A stretch of 35,247 nucleotides of DNA from an uncultured Tessaracoccus sp. (lineage in GTDB: Bacteria; Actinomycetota; Actinomycetes; Propionibacteriales; Propionibacteriaceae): assembly GCF_947255005.1 (NCBI RefSeq), contig NZ_CAMYFI010000023.1:1-35247 (forward strand), read 5' to 3'. The first letter of the stretch is position 1. Every line of letters starts with the position of its first letter. Positions 24,284 through 32,160 of this stretch are shown piece after piece. Both the position numbers and the translations under genes were made by a program. Below the pieces are notes generated by a model that was given only the letters and a program-made list of their open reading frames with translations, was not told where the DNA came from and searched no databases.

Positions 24284-25763
24284 TCCGTCCATTCCCTCCA
24301 CCACCGAGACCGGCGAGCCGCGTCAGTCCGACGCCCACTCGCTCAGCATCGGCGCCAACGGCCCGCTGCTCCTCCACGACGTCGCCCTCGTCCAGAAGCT
24401 CGCCCGCTTCGACCGCGAGCGCGTTCCCGAGCGTTCCCCGCACGCCAAGGGCTCCGGCGCCTTCGGCGAGTTCGAGGTGACCGGCGACGTCTCCAAGTAC
24501 ACCAAGGCCGCCTTCCTGCAGCCCGGTGCCAAGACCCGCATGCTCGCCCGCTTCTCCACCGTCGCCGGTGAGCTCGGCTCGCCCGACACCTGGCGCGACG
24601 TCCGCGGCTTCGCCCTGAAGTTCTACACCGACGAGGGCAACTTCGACATGGTGGGCAACAACACCCCCGTGTTCTTCCTCCGCGACCCCATGAAGTTCCC
24701 CGACTTCATCCACTCGCAGAAGCGCATGCCGGCCTCCGGCCTGCGTGATGGCAACATGCAGTGGGACTTCTGGACGCTGAGCCCCGAGTCCGCGCACCAG
24801 GTCTCCTACCTCATGGGCGACCGCGGCCTGCCGAAGTCCTGGCGCAACATGAACGGCTACTCCTCGCACACCTACATGTGGGTCAACGCCGAGGGCGAGC
24901 GCTTCTGGGTGAAGTACCACTTCCTCACCGACCAGGGCGTCGAGAACATGACCAACGAGGAGGCCGAGGCTCTCGCCGGCAAGGACGCGGACTTCCACCG
25001 TCGCGACCTGTTCGAGGCCATCGAGCGCGGTGAGTACCCGAGCTGGACCCTCCACGTCCAGGTCATGCCGTACGACGAGGCCAAGGAATACCGCTTCAAC
25101 CCGTTCGACCTCACCAAGACCTGGTCGAAGAAGGACTACCCGCGCATCGAGGTGGGCCGCTTCACCCTCAACGAGAACCCCACCAACCACTTCGCGCAGA
25201 TCGAGCAGGCGGCGTTCTCCCCGTCGAACACCGTGCCCGGCACCGGCGTGAGCCCCGACAAGATGCTGCTCGGCCGCGTCTTCTCCTACCCGGACGCGCA
25301 GCGCAACCGCATCGGCACCAACTACAACCAGCTGCCGGTCAATGCTCCCGTCTGCCCCGTGAACTCCTACGACAAGGAGGGGCAGATGCAGTACCACCAC
25401 AGCGGTGACGCTCCGGTCTACGCGCCCAACTCCTACGGTCGCGGCTACCAGGAGGTCGAGGGCCCGGTGGACAACGGCTGGGAGGCCGACGGCCAGATGG
25501 TGCGCTCCGCGTACACCCTCCACAGCGAGGACGACGACTGGGGCCAGGCGCACACCCTCGTGCGCGAGGTCTTCGACGACGCCCAGCGCGCCCGTCTCGT
25601 CGACACCCTCGCCGGCCAGGCGCCGGACCTCGACGACATCGTCTACCCGCGCTTCATCCAGTACTGGAAGAACATCGACGCCGAGGTGGGCGCCGAGCTC
25701 GAGGCTCGCGGCCGCGACGGCAAGGGCGGCGACAACCCGATGGGTGCCGGCGACGCCGAGTGA
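24270..25763 (+). CDS. katA: Monofunctional haem catalase
   Basis: 497 residues from ATG 24270, chosen because GAAGGGA precedes it by 7 bases; an in-frame ATG at 24255 lacks a good site. The length fits small-subunit (clade 3) catalases. Active-site residues are visible: distal His58 in RVPERSPHAKG, Asn131 in GNNTPVFFLRDP, and the haem-ligand Tyr in GRVFSYPDAQRNR near residue 340. The usual V-V before the distal His is S-P here, an unusual but probably tolerated change. The gene overlaps fur by 14 bases. It decomposes hydrogen peroxide in the cytoplasm. Its extreme GC-ending codon use and the flanking scraps indicate acquisition by transfer. Confidence 0.95.
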   Translation: MTKFDPSIPSTTETGEPRQSDAHSLSIGANGPLLLHDVALVQKLARFDRERVPERSPHAKGSGAFGEFEVTGDVSKYTKAAFLQPGAKTRMLARFSTVAGELGSPDTWRDVRGFALKFYTDEGNFDMVGNNTPVFFLRDPMKFPDFIHSQKRMPASGLRDGNMQWDFWTLSPESAHQVSYLMGDRGLPKSWRNMNGYSSHTYMWVNAEGERFWVKYHFLTDQGVENMTNEEAEALAGKDADFHRRDLFEAIERGEYPSWTLHVQVMPYDEAKEYRFNPFDLTKTWSKKDYPRIEVGRFTLNENPTNHFAQIEQAAFSPSNTVPGTGVSPDKMLLGRVFSYPDAQRNRIGTNYNQLPVNAPVCPVNSYDKEGQMQYHHSGDAPVYAPNSYGRGYQEVEGPVDNGWEADGQMVRSAYTLHSEDDDWGQAHTLVREVFDDAQRARLVDTLAGQAPDLDDIVYPRFIQYWKNIDAEVGAELEARGRDGKGGDNPMGAGDAE

Positions 25764-25798
25764 CCCGATCCCGCGGCTGACGCCGTCGGGAGCATGAC

Positions 25799-25844
25799 AA
25801 GGATCAAGCCTTGTTGCGGAAAACCGCAACAAGGCTTGATCCTT
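25799..25844. terminator. Perfect 21-bp hairpin after katA
   Basis: Arms 25799-25819 and 25824-25844 are exactly complementary around an AAAA loop, 35 bases after the catalase stop. It lies between convergent katA and the ATP-grasp remnant, so it could terminate both. No U-run follows. Confidence 0.8.
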
Positions 25845-25860
25845 CTTCGTCGGTCTGCGC

Positions 25861-26390
25861 TCAGATGGTGTTGAGCGCCTTGTTCGGCAGCTGGGCGCCG
25901 TAGTGCGCCCGCATGTTGACCTTGCGCTCGAGGTCGGCGATCACGGCGGGGGAGAAGTCGATGTCGTACAGCGCCTCGCACGAGCCGAGCCCGCCGGGGC
26001 TGAAGACGTTGACCTCCACGGCCTCGGCCTTGCCGCCGTCGGACATGTTGGAGCGCATGTCGGAGTCGGACGAGCGACGTCGGAACGCGGCGATCCGGCC
26101 GTCCACCTCGAGGGGCTGGCCGTTCATGACGAACATGCGCACGTCGCCGTTCTTCGCCTCGGGGAGGTACTCCTGCGCGACGACGTAGCCGTCGCCCCGG
26201 GCGGCCTGGTCGATGTCGTTGCCCGCCATGACCTGGTGGAGATCCAGGACGACGGTGACGCCGGGGCCCATGGCCTCGTCGAGCTCCTCGGCGTCGAGCC
26301 GACCAGCTCCATGCGCTTCCTGCAGGACGCGCAGCACGGCCTCACGGTCGTGATCACCGATGCGGTAGCGGCTTCCTCTATGCGGCCAGC
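25861..26390 (-). pseudogene. Chimeric remnant: DUF1707 paralogue joined to ATP-grasp (glutathione-synthetase-like) tail
   Basis: Reading leftwards, ~26390-26275 encodes a DUF1707 helical unit (IGDHDREAVLRVLQEAHGAG). At E-A it jumps over the linker to MGPGVTVVLD and MAGNDIDQAARGDG, the LiaF-like repeats seen intact at 17881-18522. At ~26188 it switches to YVVAQEYLPEAKNGD and FVMNGQPLEVDG, then EVNVFSPGGL, the C-terminal part of a glutathione-synthetase-type ATP-grasp enzyme. The ATP-grasp part itself lacks ~25 residues between GGKAEAV and EVNVF. There is no acceptable start at the DUF1707 beginning. At least three deletions or joins in one open frame make this a remnant rather than a designed fusion. 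Confidence 0.6.
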
Positions 26391-26409
26391 CTAGCCGCAG
26401 AAGGGCCAG

Positions 26410-27921
26410 TCAGGACTGGGGGCGCAGCAGGGGGTAGAGGATGGTCTCGCGGATGCCCGCACCCGTGAGCAGCATGATGAGACGGTCGATGCCGATGCCG
26501 AGCCCGCCCATCGGGGGCACGCCGTATTCGAGTGCCTCGATGAAGTCGGTGTCGAGCTGCATCGCCTCGGGATCGCCTGCCGCAGCCTTCAACGACTGCG
26601 CCGTGAGCACGTCGCGCTGGATCACTGGGTCGATCATCTCGGTGAAGCCGGTGCCGCGCTCCATGCCGCCGATGATGAGGTCCCACGCGAGCACCTTGCC
26701 CGGATCTTCCTTGTTGATGCGCGCCAGCGGCTGGGCGACGGCGGGGTAGTCGCACACGAACGTCGGCTGGATGAGCGTCGGCTCGACGAGCTCGCCGAAG
26801 AGCTCCATTACGAGCTTTCCGGCGTCCCACGCCGGATCCACTTCCACGCCGCGCTCGTCGGCGAGGGCGCGCAATTCGTCGGCAGGAGTGTCGACGGTGA
26901 TCTCGCGCCCAAGCTCCTCCGACAAGCGGGGATACACCGGCACCCAGGGCCACTCGCCATCCAGGTCGATGGTGCCCTGTGGCGTCTCAATCTGCCGGGT
27001 GCCCACCGCGTCGGCGGCGGCCAGCACGATCTCTTGTGTGAGCTTCCCGACGCTGAATTGGTCGCCCCAGGCCTCGTAGGCTTCGAGCATGGTGAACTCG
27101 GGGGAGTGCGACGAGTCGACGCCCTCGTTGCGAAATACGCGCCCCATCTCGAATACCCGGCTGGCTCCGCCGACCATGGTGCGCTTGAGGTGCAGTTCGA
27201 GGGCGATGCGCAGACTCATGTGGATGTCGAACGCATTGAGGTGCGTGCCGAACGGGCGTGCCGCCGCGCCGCCGTGTAGGAGCTGCAAGATGGGCGTTTC
27301 CACCTCCAGGTAGTCCTGTGCGTACAGCGCCTCGCGCACCGCTCGGGTGATAGCCGAGCGTTTGCGCACCATCTCACGCGCTTCGTCGCGCACGATCAGA
27401 TCGACGTACCGACGGCGCACGCGCGACTCCTCGGAGAGGTCCTTATGCATCGTCGGCAACGGGCGTAGCGCCTTCGACGCCATGCGCCACTGAGATGCCA
27501 TAACAGACAGCTCTCCGCGCTTCGACGCGATCACGCGGCCGGTGACCCACACATGATCGCCGAGGTCGACATCGGACTTCCAGGCAGCCAACGCTTCCTC
27601 GCCGACCTCAGCGAGCGACAGCATGACCTGAAGGCGCTCACCGTTGTTGTCGGGGGTAAAGCCATCCTGCAAGGTGGCGAACGCGAGCTTGCCCGTGTTG
27701 CGGATGAACACCACCCGTCCGCCAACGGCAACCTCGTCGTTGGTTTCCTCCCCAGCCTCGAGATGGCCCCATCTGGCGCGAACCTCCTCGAGCGTGTGGC
27801 TGCGTTTCAGATCTGCGGGGTACGGTTCGACGCCAGCCGAGAGGAGGCGGTCGCGCTTCTCTTTTCGGATCGTGGTCTGTTCAGAATCGGTAGGCAGGTT
27901 CTCGTCAGTCACGCCTCGCAT
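26410..27921 (-). CDS. lysS: Lysyl-tRNA synthetase, class II
   Basis: 503 residues from ATG 27921; a GTG three codons later is an alternative start. The N-terminal OB-fold anticodon-binding domain (~55-150) carries VAVGGRVVFIRNTGKLAFATL (cut here). Class II motifs follow: motif 1 around LEVETPILQ, motif 2 in FRNEGVDSSHSPEFTMLEAY, motif 3 in GLGIGIDRL. It charges tRNA-Lys in the cytoplasm. Its last 216 bp are repeated at 23344. The complete frame here shows that the insertion did not inactivate it. It is divergent from the YbjQ-family gene with 48 bases between. Confidence 0.97.
   Translation of the reverse strand: MRGVTDENLPTDSEQTTIRKEKRDRLLSAGVEPYPADLKRSHTLEEVRARWGHLEAGEETNDEVAVGGRVVFIRNTGKLAFATLQDGFTPDNNGERLQVMLSLAEVGEEALAAWKSDVDLGDHVWVTGRVIASKRGELSVMASQWRMASKALRPLPTMHKDLSEESRVRRRYVDLIVRDEAREMVRKRSAITRAVREALYAQDYLEVETPILQLLHGGAAARPFGTHLNAFDIHMSLRIALELHLKRTMVGGASRVFEMGRVFRNEGVDSSHSPEFTMLEAYEAWGDQFSVGKLTQEIVLAAADAVGTRQIETPQGTIDLDGEWPWVPVYPRLSEELGREITVDTPADELRALADERGVEVDPAWDAGKLVMELFGELVEPTLIQPTFVCDYPAVAQPLARINKEDPGKVLAWDLIIGGMERGTGFTEMIDPVIQRDVLTAQSLKAAAGDPEAMQLDTDFIEALEYGVPPMGGLGIGIDRLIMLLTGAGIRETILYPLLRPQS
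26417..26632. repeat. 216-bp direct repeat, right copy (inside lysS)
   Basis: Right-hand copy of the repeat at 23344-23559, forming the 3' end of intact lysS. The two copies delimit the 2857-bp inserted DNA. Confidence 0.93.
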
Positions 27922-27969
27922 CCTAGCTTGCGGCGACGGAGCGCGCCGAACACCTTGTACGGTAGGCGC

Positions 27970-28374
27970 ATGGAGACTCCCATCTCACCGAGGCCCCAGC
28001 CAGACGTCGACCCCCGTCGGCCCGAGTTCCTGCGGTACTCCCTGCCTGTCACCACGACGAATACGCTGCCGAACATGTCCGAGATCATCGGTGTAGTCGT
28101 CGGAGTGGCAACTAGGCCACGTGACCAAGCGCACAACCCCGACATGCTCTACATCAATACCCGCGCACGGCAGGACGCCTTAGGCGCGATGGTGATGCAG
28201 GCCAAGGAGGCCGGGGCTAACGCTGTGATCGGCGTCCGGTTCGACTCCGAGCAGATCTCCGAGTCGGTAGGGGAGATCACCGCCTACGGTACGGCGGTGA
28301 AGATTGCAGGCACGACGCTCGAACCCCCGCGCCCGCGCCCGCGCGCGCACAGGGTAGGGCAGTCGTCGCCGTAA
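27970..28374 (+). CDS. YbjQ/UPF0145 (heavy-metal-binding-like) family protein
   Basis: 134 residues from ATG 27970; an open frame extends upstream but runs through lysS. The core (~25-115) shows the family pattern TTTNTLPNMSEIIGVVVGVA and EAGANAVIGVRFDSEQI, which forms a pentameric alpha/beta fold. A Pro/Arg-rich tail follows. The biochemical function of the family is unknown; the metal-binding label is historical. It converges with crgA, 35 bases away, and no terminator is visible between them. Confidence 0.88.
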   Translation: METPISPRPQPDVDPRRPEFLRYSLPVTTTNTLPNMSEIIGVVVGVATRPRDQAHNPDMLYINTRARQDALGAMVMQAKEAGANAVIGVRFDSEQISESVGEITAYGTAVKIAGTTLEPPRPRPRAHRVGQSSP

Positions 28375-28409
28375 TCGTGCCTGGCTGATGGGGCCACGCT
28401 GGGGTAGCG

Positions 28410-28694
28410 CTACTTCCAGAGAGTCATGAGGGCGAGGCTGGCGAGGATGAGGCCGATAGAGATGCCCAGGTTCCAGTTGCCGAGTGCCTGCATGAACGGG
28501 ATCATTCGCCCAGCGAGGTTCCAGACCACCATCCACAGCACGCCCAACAGTCCGACGGGGATGAACACCCACGGCACCCAGTCACGGCCGCCGCTAGCCA
28601 GCTTCGTCGTTTGCTGACGATGTTCAGCCTGCTCGTGGCGCTGCTTGGCAAGCTTCTTCTTGGCAGCTTCCTTGCGCACTCGTGACTCTGGCAC
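28410..28694 (-). CDS. crgA: Cell division protein CrgA
   Basis: 94 residues from ATG 28694 with AGGAGG upstream. The very basic N-terminus (SRVRKEAAKKKLAKQR) is cytoplasmic, followed by two membrane helices (VPWVFIPVGLLGVLWMVVWNL and LGISIGLILASLALMTLW), the CrgA/WhmA topology. In mycobacteria and streptomycetes it sits at the septum, contacting FtsZ, FtsQ, FtsI and CwsA. The position next to DUF881, pabA and pknB is the conserved actinobacterial order. Confidence 0.93.
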   Translation of the reverse strand: MPESRVRKEAAKKKLAKQRHEQAEHRQQTTKLASGGRDWVPWVFIPVGLLGVLWMVVWNLAGRMIPFMQALGNWNLGISIGLILASLALMTLWK

Positions 28695-28767
28695 TATTCC
28701 TCCTTGCAGGTTCGCGCTAATGCTAGTTCAGCTGGCCGCGTAATGCTACGCGAGCATGGGTGAAGCC

Positions 28768-28800
28768 GGTTTCGATACGCCGCTTCGCGGCGACTCAACC
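28768..28800. repeat. REP-like palindromic element
   Basis: GCCGC-TTC-GCGGC core (28779-28791) flanked by GGTTTCGATA on the left and ACTCAACC on the right, with GGTT/AACC ends also pairing. It lies in the 132-bp gap between the DUF881 gene and crgA. From memory, elements of this kind are dispersed intergenically in many actinobacterial genomes. Only one copy is in this window. Confidence 0.5.
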
Positions 28801-28826
28801 ATCGGGCCTGGGAGACAGGCGGCTAC

Positions 28827-29597
28827 TCAATCACCAGACGTGGGTTGGGCGTTCCTGATGCCGAGTACGCCGGAGAACGCGGGCATTTCGACGACGTCGA
28901 GGCGTTCCTGCGCATACCCCAGCCCGTACGCATCCACGTACTCTCGGTAGATCCGCACCGCCGCCGCGCTGTCGAGGGCCTGTTCCAGTTTGTCGGGGCT
29001 GCCGATGGCCTCGATCACGTACGGCGGCGCATACGGCACACCCTGCAGCACGACGGTGTTCCCCACGCACTTGATGCCCGTCGTCGCGATCACGCGCTGG
29101 CTCTGGATGGTGATGGCCTCCGCCCCGCCGGCCCACAGCGCATTCACCACCGACTGGATGTCCTGCTGATGCACAACCAGATCGTCGTCGTCCACGCCGG
29201 CAGGCTTCACGTCGGCAGGGGCGTCCTTCAACGTCACGCGCACGCCCGGCCCGGTGACCGCCGCCGTCGACGCAGCCAACTCGGCCTCACCCTTATCCCG
29301 GCGTAGCTGCCCCATCGAGAGATCCCGCGAGGACAGCTCGTCGACTTCACTGCGGAGGGCGTCGATCTGCTTCTGCAGCTGTGTGTTCTGCTGGGCGTTG
29401 CTATTGATGAGCTCGCGAAGGGACACGTTGCGGTCGTTGCGCAGGTCGGTACCCCTCGCCGCAATCCCAGAGATGGTGATGAGCAAGCCCGCCACCACAC
29501 AGACAAGCACGGTAGCTACGCGCCCGGCCCGCGTGCGCGGAAGGCGCTGCGGCCGGCTGAGCCTCGGCAATGTGCGTCGTCCATCCACACTCGCCAT
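28827..29597 (-). CDS. DUF881 membrane protein
   Basis: 256 residues from ATG 29597. A basic cytoplasmic N-terminus (~30 residues) leads to one membrane helix (VATVLVCVVAGLLITISGIA) and an extracytoplasmic coiled-coil (~60-100) ahead of the DUF881 domain, which includes GPGVRVTLKDAP and NALWAGGAEAITIQSQRV. The structure resembles a signal-anchored septal or envelope protein. Function is unproven, but this gene is regularly found between crgA and the pknB cluster in Actinobacteria. It is divergent from pabA with 37 bases between starts. Confidence 0.9.
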   Translation of the reverse strand: MASVDGRRTLPRLSRPQRLPRTRAGRVATVLVCVVAGLLITISGIAARGTDLRNDRNVSLRELINSNAQQNTQLQKQIDALRSEVDELSSRDLSMGQLRRDKGEAELAASTAAVTGPGVRVTLKDAPADVKPAGVDDDDLVVHQQDIQSVVNALWAGGAEAITIQSQRVIATTGIKCVGNTVVLQGVPYAPPYVIEAIGSPDKLEQALDSAAAVRIYREYVDAYGLGYAQERLDVVEMPAFSGVLGIRNAQPTSGD

Positions 29598-29634
29598 GGT
29601 AGGCGACGCCGCACATCGATGGCACAATGACGCC

Positions 29635-30222
29635 GTGGCCCGAATCCTCGTCATCGACAATTACGACTCGTTCGTCTACAACATCGTCCAGTATCTGCAG
29701 CAGCTCGGCGCACAAGTGGATGTGTGGCGCAACGACGATCCGCGATTCGACGACGCCTCCTGGCACGACCCCTACGACGGCGTGCTGCTCTCTCCGGGGC
29801 CCGGCACACCGGAGGCCGCCGGCGTCTGCATCGACGTGATCCGCAACCTCGCCGGGCGCGTACCGCTGTTCGGCGTCTGCCTCGGGTTGCAGGCGATGGC
29901 GGTCGCGTTCGGAGGCACGGTTGATCGCGCGCCAGAACAACTGCACGGCAAAGTATCCGAAGTATTCCACGACGGCCGCGGGGTATTCAGCGGGCTTCCG
30001 TCGCCCGTGCGCACCACCCGCTACCACTCGCTCGCGATCGTCGAGTCGACGCTCCCCGACGAGTTGGAGATCACGGCGCGCACCTCGTCGGGGGTGGTGA
30101 TGGCGGTCCGACACCGCGAGCTCGCCCTCGAAGCCGTACAGTTCCACCCGGAAAGCGTGCTCACCGAGCGTGGGCACGACATGCTGAGCAACTGGCTCGC
30201 AGTATGTGAGGCCGAGCGCTAG
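29635..30222 (+). CDS. pabA: Glutamine amidotransferase component, PabA/TrpG type
   Basis: 195 residues from GTG 29635; a longer open frame upstream overlaps the DUF881 gene and is ignored. It is a class I glutamine amidotransferase: Cys82 in FGVCLGLQA and the His-x-Glu in QFHPES, with the oxyanion strand SPGPGTP. It supplies ammonia for para-aminobenzoate or anthranilate synthesis. No chorismate-using partner is next to it, which is normal for the actinobacterial gene in this position. Its TAG stop overlaps the pknB stop by two bases, so the two genes converge with no spacer. Confidence 0.92.
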   Translation: MARILVIDNYDSFVYNIVQYLQQLGAQVDVWRNDDPRFDDASWHDPYDGVLLSPGPGTPEAAGVCIDVIRNLAGRVPLFGVCLGLQAMAVAFGGTVDRAPEQLHGKVSEVFHDGRGVFSGLPSPVRTTRYHSLAIVESTLPDELEITARTSSGVVMAVRHRELALEAVQFHPESVLTERGHDMLSNWLAVCEAER

Positions 30223-32099
30223 TTGTCGCCGTCATTGTCGTCGGAAGGCGGCTCTTCAGGCGCCTGCGCCACCGACAAGTTGATGGTCTCGCCCTTGCTC
30301 AGCGACGCGCCGGGGTTGACGCTTTGCTGAAACACGAGGCCCTCCGGATGGTCGGCGGTGGGCACTGGTGTGACTTCCACCTTGAACCCGCTCTGCTCGG
30401 CGAGTTGCTGGGCGCGCTCAGCGGTCATGCCCGTGAAATCGGGCACCTCGGCAGTGGCCGACTCGCGGGCGATGGTGAGGGTGACAGTGCTGTCCGGGTC
30501 GACGGCGCCCGTCGGCGTGACCTTGATCACGTTGCCTGCTGGCTGCGAGTCAGTCTCTTCTTCGACGAACTCGATCTTCTCCTTCTTGAACCCGGCCGCG
30601 ACGAGTTCGTCGACAGCGGCCTGCTCATTCATGCCCACCAGGTTCCCTGGCACCTCGATGGTCTTCACCACGTAGGTGTACACCTGGAGCTGAACCTCGC
30701 TGCCCTTTTCGACTTCGTTACCGCCATCGGGATTGGAGCTCTTCACCGTGCCGTTGTTGCTTTCGGTGGCGCCATCGGAGACTTCCTCGACCACCGGCGA
30801 CAGCCCCGCATCACGCAGGCGGTTCTCGGCGTCGGCGCGTTCGAGCCCGACGACGTGCGGCACCGCCACCATCTCGACAGTGGGTGTGGGCGATGAGCTT
30901 TCGCTCTGGGCTTCGGTAGGGGACGGCGATGGTGTGGGCGACGGTAACGCGTCACCGCTGGGCCCTTTGTTCAAGAACAGCAGCAGCACGATAACGCCGA
31001 TCACCAGCAGACCCGCGAGGACACTGATGACGATGATCGGCCCCTTGCCGGGCTTCTCTTCTTCCGGCTCCTCTTCGTCGCCCGGAACCTCCTCCGGGCT
31101 CGAGGGCGCGTCGTGCTCAACCCCATGCGCGGCCAGGGGGGCCCCCGCCGCGGGCGGGGCAGCACGTCGGGCGGTAGTGGTGATTGGGTCGCTCGCGATC
31201 ACCTGGGTGGGGGCATCGGTGGCGTGGGAGCGGGGCGCGGGCCGGACGGGCTGATTGTTCAGCACCCGCACGATATCTTCGCGCATCTCCGACGCATCCT
31301 GGTAGCGGTCGCGTGGGTCTTTCTCGAGCGCGCGCATCACGATGGCGTCCATCGCCGGCGTCACTTCCGGATCACGCTGCGACGGTGGCACCGGCAGTTC
31401 GCGCACGTGCTGGAATACCACAGAGACGGGGGAATCGCCCTGGAACGGAGGCTCCGACGTGAGCAGCTCATAGAGCAACACGCCGACGGCGTAGATGTCG
31501 GAGCGGTTATCCACCTTCTGACCGCGCGCCTGCTCAGGCGACAGGTATTGCGCGGTGCCGATCACCGCGGCGGTCTGGGTCATCGTCGCGGAGGTGTCAG
31601 CGACGGCGCGGGCGATGCCGAAATCCATCACCTTCACCGTGCCGGGTGGCGTGAACATCACATTGGCTGGCTTGATGTCGCGGTGGATGATGCCTGCCCG
31701 ATGCGAGTACGCGAGCGCGTCGAGCACTCCGGCGGTGAACTCGAGTGCCTTCTCAGGAACTATCTTGCGGCCACCGCGCAACACCTCGCGCAGTGTGACG
31801 CCTTCAACCAGCTCCATCACGATGTACGGCACCATGACCCCGGATGCGGGGTCGGCTTCCTCGCCGGTGTCGTAGACCGCCACGATGTTGGGGTGATTGA
31901 GGCCTGCAGCCGCCTGAGCCTCTCGACGGAATCGCGCCTGGAAGGTGTTGTCAGAAGCCAAGTCGAGGCGCAAGCGTTTGACGGCAACGTCGCGCTGGAG
32001 CCGGGTGTCTCGGGCACGCCAGACCTCGGCCATGCCACCTCGCCCGATGACCTCATCGAGCTTGTAGCGGCCGCCGAGCAGAGTTCCGCGCTCAGTCAT
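30219..32099 (-). CDS. pknB: Serine/threonine protein kinase PknB with three PASTA domains
   Basis: 626 residues from ATG 32099 (GAACGAGG upstream). The Hanks kinase domain covers ~11-277, with a Gly-rich loop IGRGGMAEV, VAVKRL, catalytic HRDIKPANV, DFGIARAV and an activation loop with several Thr residues. A Pro/Glu-rich juxtamembrane region precedes a membrane helix (~355-376). Outside are three PASTA repeats starting near residues 411, 480 and 550, fewer than the four of the mycobacterial protein. It senses muropeptide or lipid II and controls growth and division. A ~60-bp gap separates it from pbpA upstream; no pknA gene lies between. Confidence 0.96.
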   Translation of the reverse strand: MTERGTLLGGRYKLDEVIGRGGMAEVWRARDTRLQRDVAVKRLRLDLASDNTFQARFRREAQAAAGLNHPNIVAVYDTGEEADPASGVMVPYIVMELVEGVTLREVLRGGRKIVPEKALEFTAGVLDALAYSHRAGIIHRDIKPANVMFTPPGTVKVMDFGIARAVADTSATMTQTAAVIGTAQYLSPEQARGQKVDNRSDIYAVGVLLYELLTSEPPFQGDSPVSVVFQHVRELPVPPSQRDPEVTPAMDAIVMRALEKDPRDRYQDASEMREDIVRVLNNQPVRPAPRSHATDAPTQVIASDPITTTARRAAPPAAGAPLAAHGVEHDAPSSPEEVPGDEEEPEEEKPGKGPIIVISVLAGLLVIGVIVLLLFLNKGPSGDALPSPTPSPSPTEAQSESSSPTPTVEMVAVPHVVGLERADAENRLRDAGLSPVVEEVSDGATESNNGTVKSSNPDGGNEVEKGSEVQLQVYTYVVKTIEVPGNLVGMNEQAAVDELVAAGFKKEKIEFVEEETDSQPAGNVIKVTPTGAVDPDSTVTLTIARESATAEVPDFTGMTAERAQQLAEQSGFKVEVTPVPTADHPEGLVFQQSVNPGASLSKGETINLSVAQAPEEPPSDDNDGDN

Positions 32100-32160
32100 C
32101 GCCTCGTTCCTTTCCAACTGCTCAACATTCTGGCAGACCGACGCCCTAACACAAGGCGCA

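Larger units (their letters stand above)
23344..26416. other. Inserted ~3.1-kb segment carrying fur-katA and gene scraps
   Basis: The unit consists of the 216-bp lysS 3' copy plus 2857 bp ending where the native lysS 3' end begins. It contains a ROK-gene 3' fragment, an intact fur and katA pair, a terminator, and a chimeric ATP-grasp/DUF1707 remnant. The fur-katA codons are almost all G/C-ending, more extreme than the neighbouring GH20 and ROK genes, which supports transfer from another high-GC actinobacterium. No integrase, transposase or target-site duplication other than the lysS repeat was seen. The insertion could be a recombination product, an excised or decayed element, or an assembly join. 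Confidence 0.65.

Noticed and set aside
24006..25832. 608-codon minus-strand frame across fur-katA
   Set aside because: Antisense shadow caused by the extreme GC third-position bias of katA; the sense strand has all catalytic residues.
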